64,000 bases of DNA from Nyssa sinensis (lineage: Eukaryota > Streptophyta > Magnoliopsida > Cornales > Nyssaceae): contig CM018041.1 in the NCBI GenBank assembly GCA_008638375.1, forward strand, positions 5,819,501 through 5,883,500. Reading direction: 5' to 3'. The notes below the pieces were generated by a model that searched no databases, was not told the DNA's origin, and saw only the letters and a program-made list of their open reading frames with translations. Below are positions 36,901-47,000 of the stretch, one piece after another (the stretch's first letter is position 1; every line of letters begins with the position of its first letter). The translations under genes and the position numbers were made by a program.

Positions 36901-38117
36901 TCTACATTAATTAATTTTTAACATTTAATAAGTAGCTTTTAATAAAAAACAATTTGTATTTGTCCTTAGAGAAATATTAAATCTTGAATAAAGTCATACT
37001 ACAGAGATTAATTTTCCCCAAAGATAAGATAACTTAATCTAACCAAATCAAACCTTTAACTTATTTTAAGAATCCCCTCACATCATCCTAATGCAAGTGA
37101 TCGAAAACGCATTCATTGTTATGTTACAAAAATTTGAGCCTATAAATTCCAGATGAATAACACTATATTGTTCAAATTTTAGGCTTGAAAAGAGCATTTT
37201 AAATTATATAATATTCTTACATTAGTTGTTTATTATATTATCTCAATAATGAGTGTTCAATGAAAGACTATTATGTCATTTGAAAAAAAATTGATCAAAT
37301 TCTTTTAAATGTTTAAAATAACTCGTTGCGTATGAAGAATAGTTGTCCCTCCAAAGCTGTCGGATCGAAATCTAAGCGAATGTCACTTTCTCTTGAGGCT
37401 AGTCCATAGGGGCGTTGCCCTCCGGTAATAGACGGTGAAATTAGTTTTCTGAATTAATTAGCCCAAAAGTTCAGATACCGAATAATAAAAAAAAATTAAA
37501 AAAATGAAGGAGATGGGGCCTGGAATCGTCATACTGTGAAAATGAGAAAGAGATCAATTAATAATTTTTGAAACTTTAATACATAATCAAATTTGGTTTT
37601 CATTCATAAGAGTTTTGTCGAACAGAATAGTGATAGAATGAATTTTTAGAAAGAAGAGCAGAGTTCAAGTTCCCACAAATATAAAAAAAGAAAAGAAGGA
37701 AAAAAAGAAGAATTTAATATCGTCGATCCTGATAATTGCCTAGACTTTCCATAAAAAAATGATGGTATCAACGATAATACTTTAGCTGATTTGATTAATA
37801 ATTTATTCAACACGAGACACTAAACATAGGCATCCATACAAGAAACGATATAAAATGGAGACGCAACATTCTTTTTGTTGTAGACGATATATACAAAAAC
37901 TTCAAATTCCATTTCGTGAAAATGTTTGAAGTTTAACATTATAGAATATGAGTATTAAGTTAGTGCCATACTCAACCAAAACATGGTTACCTTGGCTTGG
38001 AAGTAAGTTTCATTCAAAATTTAAGTTAGTTTACTTTAAATACTAAGCAATTCCAAAACTGCGATTCCAAATCACCACATATCTTGTTATAAGAGTATGA
38101 TTTACAACCCCCACAGG

Positions 38118-38298
38118 GCCAGCCGAATTGGTAAGTGGGTATATATACTCCCCACATTATCGGTGAGCTTTCGAACCCCTTTCCATTTACCCGGTTCAAC
38201 TAATTAAGGGATGTCATTTGAATCTCGAGTTTATGCTCTGACCCCTTGTTTCTGCTTTCTCTTTATATCATAACCCTCTTCCAAAAAAAAAAGAAAGG
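38118..38298 (+). mobile_element. Possible SINE with A-rich tail
   Basis: GCCAGCCGAATTGGTAAGTGG resembles a pol III A box region, GCTTTCGAACCCC resembles a B box about 55 bases on, and the segment ends CCAAAAAAAAAAGAAAGG. A convincing target duplication was not seen, so this is only a candidate. Confidence 0.42.
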
Positions 38299-38544
38299 AA
38301 AACACCGTAAACCACCAATCGTCATCTATGTTTATATGAGTTTCAATAACGTTATTCCTTCTTCTTATCTTGTCGGTTGAAAACAGGCCAATTGAGAAAA
38401 AAAATACATTGAGACAATAAATGAAACTTCTGAAAATAAAGAAGACAATATTATTTATCAAGGAAAAATGGCCCAGTTATTTAACACAAAAATTGAAGGC
38501 CTTACAAAGCATATAAGATATCTTGTTCCCAATATCAAATTGGG

Positions 38545-38545
38545 A

Positions 38546-38598
<53 letters not shown>
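38545..38598. repeat. GT/AT compound microsatellite
   Basis: GT repeats pass directly into AT repeats, just 3' of the truncated pectinesterase copy. Confidence 0.95.
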
Positions 38599-38676
38599 CA
38601 TAGACTTAAACAAAATAACCTCAGGTCTCAATGCATAAATCATGATGGACCTTCCTATTCTAACTGTATATGTATT

Positions 38677-39183
38677 CTAAACTGAATGAGGAGGAAGTAA
38701 CCAGTTGGAACCCTCTATAAATCCAAGGCTGAGGAATTTCTGAGCATCTGCCTCTGCTAGCTGCTTGGTAAACGGAGCTCGTTTTGCAGGATCTGGTCCT
38801 GGATCAGTGTTCTTGAATTCTCCATAGTAAAGAGTCCTGCAAAAAGTAAAGGATTAATTCAGTGCAGGAAAGTCTTATCGCTGTAGGAACTGGGACGTCC
38901 AACAAAAATGAAAGTTAATCGAAGAATGAATGATGGCTCACTTGTCAAACTCTGGGTGCAAGTTATTGGACCATCCTTGAGGGGTTATGACATTGCTCAT
39001 CTCAGTATAGGCAAATATCACCCTTGAGTAAGGCCTCCAAGCTCTGCCTAAGATGGTGGTGCCGCCCGAACCAGTTACAGTACAATAGGCAGACACAAAG
39101 GCACTATTATCAGCTTCACTTTCTCTTGCATGTGCAGTGATCATCGCCACGTTGTCGCCTGGCACAACATGTATCTCGTTGTT
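38677..39183 (-). pseudogene. Truncated pectin methylesterase copy (exons 3 and 4 only)
   Basis: Paralogue of the gene at 30634-33251. Exon 3 (38942-39183, 242 bases) starts NNEIHVVPGDN and keeps an intact frame through YCTVTGSGG and ILGRAWRPYSRVIFAYTEMS. Exon 4 (38677-38836, 160 bases, exactly as in the other copy) reads TLYYGEFKNTDPGPDPAKR and ends NWLLPPHSV with a TAG stop. Donor and acceptor bases are kept. Upstream, 39187-41100 contains no match to exon 1 or 2: no signal peptide, no FGDP-type segment, no QDT or DFIFG motif, so the catalytic aspartates are missing. The downstream flank also resembles the first copy. It is best read as a partial tandem duplicate; a rearrangement that moved exons 1-2 elsewhere is an alternative. 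Confidence 0.8.
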
Positions 39184-39965
39184 CTGCACCACAACATGTA
39201 TCAGTTTTTTTTTTAGTTCAGAGTCTGAACATGCTAAATTGTCAATAGAACAAGTTTAATTTGAGACTATTGTAGTCCACTCCCCTCCCAAAAAATAAAA
39301 AAGTTGACTAATGGAAATAATTCATGTATCATATTCAATCTTATAGACAGAAAAAAAAAAGAAAAAAAAAGAAGAAGAAAAAGAAGCCAAGGATCTTCTC
39401 TTGACTGTTGTGATAGAATGATTTCTCTTCACAAACCATATTATTCTACCTTTTCAACTCATCCAAGGTGCGGTATTACGTTAAAATTTAAATTAAAATT
39501 TACGTGAATTTTACATAAATACTTAAATTTGTTAACATGAAACTTTTCTACTAGATATTTTTCTTAAGTTGACTATCTAGAGGTCAAATGGGCTTAAATT
39601 GGTGTAAAAATCATGTCGAACCTTACTTTCTTTGGGCCGAGTGTGTATATCTCATACACATATACTCACACACACAAATAACTTATCTATATGTACGAAT
39701 TGTAGTTGGACACAGAGAAAACACTACAAGAAAATGGAGAATAGATGACATTTACATGTGCATATATTAAGTTATTATAATTGGGCTCGGGTTGGGTTTA
39801 GAGGCAGGCATTTTGATTGTGCTTTGGGCCGGGCCTAAACAACCCCAACTCGGATCAAGCTTTCAAACCCTAAGCATAAACCTAACTTAGTCTACCTCAG
39901 GACTTGGGCCCAAAAAATCAGGCCGAGTGAGCCCAATTGCAGGTCACCGGGCCAAATTTACATCA

Positions 39966-40497
39966 CTATTGATTAGGAATGATAATGGGAGCAGGTTTGG
40001 GGCGGGGTGGCCCTTCCCCAACCCTAACCCCGTTTATATTTTCTGTTTTTGACCTCGTCTCGTCTTGTTTAGAAGTTTATCCTGACTTCAACCTCAATTT
40101 TGTTTATATTCCCTGACTCCATCCCCGCCCTTCCCTGAACCCCGATATATATATTTTTTAAGTGAGTTAAAACTTTTATTTTGATAAGTAAATTAATTTT
40201 TTTGCCAAAATAACAAATACAAGAAAAAAATATATGAGTGTCATATGAAAAACCTTAAAATTAGTTTTATATAATATTATTTATTGATAAATATAGTGTA
40301 TATAAGAATAAATAAAAAACTTAATATATAAACGGGGCAGGGTTGGGATTGAGCGACCATCCTCTGAAATCTATTCCGAACCTAATAGGATTTTAAAAGT
40401 CACATCCTGACCTCATTTATGAGCACCTCATACCCGCCCCATTAAAAGCGGGACAGGTCCCCGACGGGGGAGGCAATTTGTCATCCCTACTATTGAT
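39966..40497. mobile_element. hAT-type MITE (516 bp), copy 2 of a two-copy family
   Basis: CTATTGAT is a perfect 8-bp target duplication at 39966-39973 and 40490-40497. The element 39974-40489 begins TAGGAATGATAATGG and ends TTTGTCATCCCTA. Its G-rich left end (GGGGCGGGGTGG) and AT-rich middle (AAAACTTTTATTTTGATAAG) match the copy at 18740-19254, which is one base shorter. Confidence 0.88.
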
Positions 40498-40612
40498 GAC
40501 TCTTCTTTAGTCTCCCAACTTGCACACATTGGATTTGGTTAGTAATGCCACACTAGTCTCAGCAATCTTTGTTATATATGTTTGTGACATATATTATCAT
40601 AAAATAGTTTAA

Positions 40613-40728
40613 AGGAGAAATTATTTAATGAATCCGTCACGTCACGTTATTGTGTAACGATGTCTTACAAATTTTTAAATATCTCATGAAACACTGTCAC
40701 ACGACAATTTTATTTAATAATTACTCCT
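40613..40728. mobile_element. Small MITE candidate
   Basis: AGGAGAAATTATTTAAT at the left and ATTTAATAATTACTCCT at the right form inverted ends of a 116-base segment whose interior is partly palindromic (GTCACGTCACG and GTCACACGAC). No sure target duplication. Confidence 0.42.
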
Positions 40729-41103
40729 GAGAGAGTCCCCATTCAAATAAATTAAATCGAGAGTGAAATTACTTTTCTTACTGGTGAATAAATTTTGTTT
40801 TGAATGGATCCTTAATTTCTCCAATGGCCATGACAATTGCTAAAGTCAAGAGGGGGCATTTGATGTTGAGAAGCGTTTAACTGCCAGCCAACAAACTTTG
40901 CCTTCCATCCACCGTACCAACTTCTACCAAAACAAGTTATTCTTCAATGGGGCTAGCCCCCCCATAGCCAGCAATGGATCATCAACCCATATATCTACCT
41001 ATCTATCTATCTATCTATCTATATATATATATAATGTGTATTTTCCTTTTTTTAGGTAGGTGCCTTTATAATGGAGTTAGGTAATCTAATTATAAGCCAC
41101 ATA

Positions 41104-41105
<2 letters not shown>

Positions 41106-41146
<41 letters not shown>
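41106..41146. repeat. TA microsatellite upstream of the phytocyanin gene
   Basis: About 20 TA units, ending 65 bases before the ATG. Confidence 0.95.
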
Positions 41147-41147
<1 letters not shown>

Positions 41148-41211
41148 AACACAAGTACCATTTCTCATCATTCGTGGCATGAAATTTCATGCGCTCTTCT
41201 CTCACTCATCA

Positions 41212-42684
41212 ATGGCAGAGCAGCTTCTGGTTCATGTGATTGTCATCCTCGGCTTGTCGCTAACATGCACGGCAACTGTATACACAGTGGGCGATACCTC
41301 TGGCTGGGACATAAGCTCTGATCTTGATACATGGGTGAAAAACAAGAGATTCGTGGTTGGTGATGTCCTATGTAAGTTTTTGCTGCCCTCTCATACTTAA
41401 TCTATTGTGAGAATTTAAGCTCCTAACTGAATTATATGTTTGTCATCTAACCGCCATGTGGTTCAATTGTAAGGAGGATTTTGGGACGAACTTTATATTG
41501 GAACATCTTAGTTTTGAAATTTTATTGGGATGTTAATAAGACGGGTATGAGATGGGATGCTCTTTTTTCAAGTCCGTCTAAACCTGTTCCGTATCTCTAT
41601 GAAAAGATCTTTTCAAAACTTGTTCCGTCCCACATTACAGATTATTCCATACTCCAGTACTCGCTTGTTTCAATTGTAATAAATCCAAAACCCATTCTGA
41701 TTATACTAAAATTTATTACTTTTATTTAAAAATTAATAATCAATAAAAAAGATAATAATTTTAATTATTATTTTTTTCACAATTATATATATTCAATAAT
41801 TAAATAGGTATTTTAAAATATACAAAGGATACTTAAGTAGTTTTATATTATAATCGAGATGAGAATTCTATTGGGTTTCAATTTTTATTTCCCAAACTAG
41901 TTTCTATCATTCCAAACCTATTGATACACTTTCCAAATTTGTCTTATTGATGTGACGTGATTATAAGCTCGATTTTATAAAAGATATGGTATTTTAACTG
42001 TTGAATTGTCTAAAAATTGAATTTTATTTATATCAACCACTATATTTTAAATTTTTAGGTTGTTGAATTTATACTTGGAATTCGAAATAATCTAAAATGC
42101 TTCCGCTTTGCATGACAAGCGAAATAGAATTAAAACATCTCGTTTCATATAAACTCAAGCTGATAGTATTATTATTCTATGTGAAATAATTGTGATAGAA
42201 GACCGGTAAAATTTACCTTTTCAAGTAGTAAACAACTCACGGGATTCTCATCATTAAAAAAAAAAATGATTGTCATGTGTTATATTGTATTGCAGTATTC
42301 CAATACTCATCGTCCCATACTGTGGATGAGGTAACAAAAGAAGGCTTTCAGGGGTGCAACACGACCAATGTACTACAAATGAGTAGTAATGGGAACACAT
42401 CAATTCCTTTGTCTAAGCCTGGTGACAGATTCTTCATTTGTGGCAACAAGTTACACTGTCTTGGAGGAATGAAGCTTCAAGTAAATGTAGAACAAGGTCA
42501 AGTGGCATCACCTTCTGCTGCACCTCGGGCACAGCCGGGAGATTCTGGTCTTCCTCCACCTACTGCTAAGAGCGACAATCCTTCATCTGTTACTCCCAAT
42601 TCAGCCATGTTTATCCATGGTGGAATAGATTCTCTTGTGCTAGCTTTTATGGGCTTTATGGCCACTCTACTTTGGTTGCTGTAA
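41212..42684 (+). CDS. Phytocyanin (uclacyanin-type blue copper protein), GPI-anchored
   Basis: Small extracellular type-1 copper protein of the plant plasma-membrane surface; family roles include redox or cell-wall functions. Two exons, 41212-41371 and 42296-42684, join through CTA T|TA to give 182 residues. A signal peptide (about residues 1-21, VIVILGLSLTCTA) is followed by VYTVGDTSGWD and a plastocyanin-like domain. Copper ligands are all present: H61 in SSSHTVDEV, C102 in FFICG, H107 in KLHC and M112 in GGMKL; C74 and C108 form the usual disulfide. Methionine as axial ligand fits uclacyanins, not stellacyanins. A Pro/Ser/Ala-rich linker follows (SPSAAPRAQPGDSGLPPP), then a hydrophobic tail (LVLAFMGFMATLLWLL) typical of a GPI signal. 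The ATG at 41212 is preferred over an in-frame ATG 11 codons upstream because it starts the signal peptide cleanly. Confidence 0.93.
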
Positions 42685-42690
42685 ATTTGA

Positions 42691-42729
<39 letters not shown>

Positions 42730-44059
42730 AGATTGTTTTTGATTTTTTGTAACTTCTACTATCTATAGTTTTTGGTTTTACCCACCCGGAAAACATGAGA
42801 CACTTATAATTAAATTTCAATAATATTTAATATTTTAAATTTGTGTATTAAAATTTGTATTACCAATGATGTGACATTAAAGTTGTAATTAGGCAAAGTA
42901 TTAAGTTGGAGAATTGAAAAATGAAAAGCTGGCCCAAGAAGAAGGCCTCACCTGCTTACAGTGTTCCTCATTTTGTTTGAGCCTCACATTTTGGGCTGAA
43001 AAATGATCCCACCAAGTAGCCCAAAATTTACGGGCTTCACATTTAGGGCTTGAAAACACAATAAGTCAACTGAAAATATATGCAACTATCTCTTCTAAAA
43101 GTAGTTGGCTGTGAATTCGATTTTCTCAGTATTATATGATCTTTGTGTCTAATTAATTTGTTAATAGATAATGTTTGGCTATAAATCAGATCTGAGAAAT
43201 TTCTTCATGTTGATGTTCGTGTTACAATATTAGTGGGTTACGTATGAATTCATATGTATATCAGATAATTATTTAGTTTTAACAAAAATAAAAAATTAAA
43301 TAAATTAAAAATCAAATGTACATTGCATGTGAGTACATACGTGACCTAGTAAAATTGTGATACATACGTGGGTAGAAAGATATTTCTCTAAAATTTTTAT
43401 TTTTGATGTAGTGCACTTCATTTTTTATTTCTATTTTTGATGCAGTGCATCCAGGTTTATGAACATTTGTCTGTAGAATATGGGGTTATATACTGACGTG
43501 ATACGTATGTGGGCAAAAAAAAATTTCTTTAAAATTTTTTTCATTATTTTCGGTACAATACACTTCGTTACTCTCAATACAGTACACACAAGTCTATAAA
43601 TATTTATCTGTAAAATATATGTCATATACTAATGTGTTAAATATTTATTAAACCAATGAATAACAGTTTAATTCTTTTTATTTAATTTCGAGTCAAGCAT
43701 TATATTTTATTAATTTGATTTATTACTTTGAGGTAAATATTATTAAAAGATTGTGGGCATAAGTTAATAATGTGTACTTATTTTTGGCGGTAGAACAATG
43801 CTTTTAAAAAAAACTTAAAAATTTATAGTGCTTATGAAATATGAAAGCTAAACAGCACTATTCTTTAATTACTAGAACGTCCTTAACTAAAATACGTGGC
43901 ATCCGGTGGTTGGTCACCGTGAACAATGTAGCAAAGCATAGAAGAGCCCCGTGGCAGCGTGTTCCCAACCTAACTTAAACACCAGCCCAACCAGACCCAA
44001 GCCTTTCATTCTGGCTACAATTTTGCACCACTCCAGAGTTGAGATTTGTAGGGAGAGAG
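42685..44059. other. Intergenic region between phytocyanin and MAGO NASHI
   Basis: It holds the phytocyanin 3' UTR with a CA microsatellite (about 42696-42728), an imperfect tandem repeat (43340-43630) and the presumed MAGO 5' UTR. No other gene was recognised. Confidence 0.6.
43340..43630. repeat. Imperfect two-copy tandem repeat, about 155-bp period
   Basis: Both halves share GATAC(A/G)TA(C/T)GTGGG, TTTCT(C/T)TAAAATTTT, a GTGCACTTCA/ATACACTTCG segment and (C/G)TGTA(G/A)AATAT. The copies have drifted. Confidence 0.5.
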
Positions 44060-47000
44060 ATGGCCAGAGCGGGGAGAAGATGACAATGGGGAATTCTATC
44101 TTCGGTATTACGTAGGGCACAAGGGCAAGTTCGGTCACTGAGTTCTTAGAGTTCGAGTTCCGGCCGGATGGTAAGCTCCGATACGCCAACAACTCCAACT
44201 ACAAAAACGACACCATGATCAGAAAAGAGGTCTTCCTCACCCCAGCCGTCCTTAGAGAATGCCGCCGTATTGTCGCCGACAGCGAGGTATTCACGTTTTC
44301 TTTATCGACTCCTTTGTTTGGTTACTGAGAAGCAAAGGAAATTTTGAATCTTAAACTTGATGCTGGTTACTTTGTTCTGATTTTGAAAAAAAAATCAATT
44401 TCACATTTTTAGGGTTTAAATTTTTGGGTTTCCCCTTCTTTTTTAGGATTATTTTGTTACTTCTTGAATTTTTACGTTCGGATTTTAAGAGAGAACGAAA
44501 AACTCAAACATACTACCCTCCCAAGAACGAAAAATTCAAACTACCGCTCCCACATTACGCACACCTGTATGTATCATGCCAGATAATTGTTTTCCCTACA
44601 TGTCCGGGGATCCCCAATCGGGACTCAAACTTAAATTTGAGTCAAAATCCTCTCTAACTCATTCATTTTTACTCAAACTTAAACTTAAATTTGTGCAATA
44701 CTATTCACATACTCAAATCACTTTTAAAAATCGAATTTAAAACCTTTGGGACATGATGAAATTTTTTTGGTATAATGTGGGAACTTTTTCAAAAATTTTA
44801 GTAAAAAGTAAGGGGCCATTGGAGAGCTTCAAACTCAAATGAACCTTTTACTTTCAGGGTAAAAAATTTTAGTAACCATTAGAGATGGTAGCTAGCAGAC
44901 AGAGCATTAGGGTTTTACTTTTATTTTCTAGTTGTAGAATTTTTAGAAGTGACGGGTATATTATTTCATAAGTCATTGTTTGGGTATGCAAAATCTTGTT
45001 GAATTTTGTTCGACTTTTGGTTTTAGATAATGAAGGACGGGTATTCTTTCTCAAGCAATGTGATTTTGGTTTTAGATAATGAAGGAAGATGATAACAACT
45101 GGCCAGAGCCAGACCGTGTGGGCCGGCAAGAGCTCGAGATTGTCATGGGGAATGAGCACATATCATTTACTACTTCGAAGATTGGGTCACTCCTTGATGT
45201 CCAGACGAGTAAAGATCCCGAAGGCCTTCGCATCTTCTATTATCTTGTTCAGGTCACTCACAAACTGTGCCAACTCCTACTCATCATGCACACGAATACA
45301 AACTCCTGCCTACTCCTACTCATTACATGCATGCAAACACACAAACATGTGGATAAATTATACTTTTTTTCTTATTCTCTTATGCTTCTCATTGATATTT
45401 TGGAATCTGGATGTGTAGGGATTGTTCATGATTCTTGAGCTAGATGGTTAGTCTTATCCAGGGTCATTATCTGAATGTCACTGCCCTAGTACTACGTACC
45501 CAAAATTTTATTTATAAAAATAAGATCTAAAATATCAGTGGATTATTAAGAAGGCCCCATTTAATTTTACAAGAAGGGTTTGGAATATTCTGGATAAATT
45601 TGTATATTTTTTACACCGTGGTTCAATAATTTGGGGTTTGGATTTACAGCCTTCTCTCTAAAGCGTGTCTATGGTATCTAATTGTTGGGAATTACCTAGA
45701 AAGAAATTTTGGAATGAGAAACATTTTGGATGACAAATTTTGGGAAGAAGATGAAAAATCAAATAATTAGTCCTAATGAAGAAAAGAAAAAATTCATAAA
45801 TGGAAGCATATGTTTCCATTTTGATTGTTGTTTGATTAACTCGCCATTGTTCACAAAAAGTTAAGGAGTTATTCATTCTATTCACAACGTTAAAATTCAA
45901 CATGTTGAATGATACCAAAAAAATAAAAATCAACATGTTCAAGTTGGGCTATGTATGCTCAATAAGCTACATATGGTTAGTGACATTTAAAAACCTAGAT
46001 GCTTTGAACTACTTTAGGCCTATGTAGTTTACTACTTCCATGAACACATAAGTGACTTGAGAATGAGTTGAAATCAATTAGGTATAATATGTGTCTAAAA
46101 CTAGGCGCTTTGGAGTATGACAACTGGAGTTCAACATTTTGAATTCTTGTTCAAATAAAAAATCTGGAGGTGTTTTGATTGCTCTAGTGATTAAGATGCC
46201 ATGATGAGGGGAAATTATGATTACTATGTTTCAAATGTATTATTATTATTAATTATTTGTGTTTTTCTTTCTTTTTTTTTTTTTTTTTAGTGGGGGTGGG
46301 GTCACCTAGAAGTTTCTGAACTGCTCCTATAAAAAATCTTACATTTGGAGCTTCTTTCCTTCTTTAGGTTCTCACCCATGCTCTTACTCAAAACAAGAAT
46401 TTATTGTATTTAGACCACCCATATGAGGAATTTTAGTGGGTTAAGAACCTCAACAATATTGATCTCACCTTTGAGATTGTCAGCATAACCATTTTCATGG
46501 TTTGACATTTTTTAACTATTTGATTTGGAGATTCTCTCTAAAAATTCGTAAAGAGCTTGTTTGAACTGTGGGATTTGGGGTAAAAGAAAGGAAAGGAGGG
46601 GGATCCTCATTATCACTTGTTTGGATTGAGGTTGATGGGAGAAAGGAAAGGAAAGAAAGATCAATGGAGGGATGGTTTAATCTCTCAAAGTCCACTTTTG
46701 GCCTCCCTTCCAAAGTGGGAGGAAATGGAGGAGCTAATGATTATTCAGTTTTACTCTTCTTTTTTTTATTATTATTGTAACAAGTGATTTCCTGTCTTAT
46801 GATCAAAGACTGTTTTCTTTTTCCCCCTTTCACCTTTTCCAAACAAAAGAGGGGTTACCACTACCCCTTCCTTTATTTTCCCTCCCTTCTTGTCTGAACA
46901 AGAGGAGTTCAAACTATCATTTCCTTTCTTCATTTTTCTCTCCTTATTATTGTTATTCTTCCATTTCCTTTCTCTCTAGGTTATTTAAAGGAGTTGGATA

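Larger units (their letters stand above)
33313..38676. other. Intergenic region between the two pectinesterase copies
   Basis: No gene was recognised. It holds a promoter-like segment (34430-34930), a hAT-like element (35457-36068), a foldback repeat (36536-36900) and a possible SINE (38118-38298). The last about 200 bases resemble the 3' flank of the first pectinesterase copy (both have ACCTTCCTATTCT downstream of the stop). Confidence 0.55.
39187..41211. other. Intergenic region between the truncated pectinesterase and phytocyanin
   Basis: It contains a hAT MITE (39966-40497), a small MITE candidate (40613-40728), a GGCC-rich fragment at about 39780-39960 and a TA microsatellite (41106-41146) near the phytocyanin start. 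No exon was recognised. Confidence 0.6.

Noticed and set aside
39780..39960. GGGCC-rich fragment resembling the end of another hAT-type element
   Set aside because: No matching opposite terminus and no target duplication.
41480..41930. Segment in the phytocyanin intron with GACGGGTATGAGATGGGATG, similar in style to the hAT MITE ends
   Set aside because: Inverted termini and a clear 8-bp duplication could not be found; it may be a decayed copy.
46560..46970. Purine/pyrimidine-rich stretch in MAGO intron 2 with weakly inverted TTGTTTGAA and CCAAACAAA ends
   Set aside because: The arms match poorly and the boundaries are not defined.
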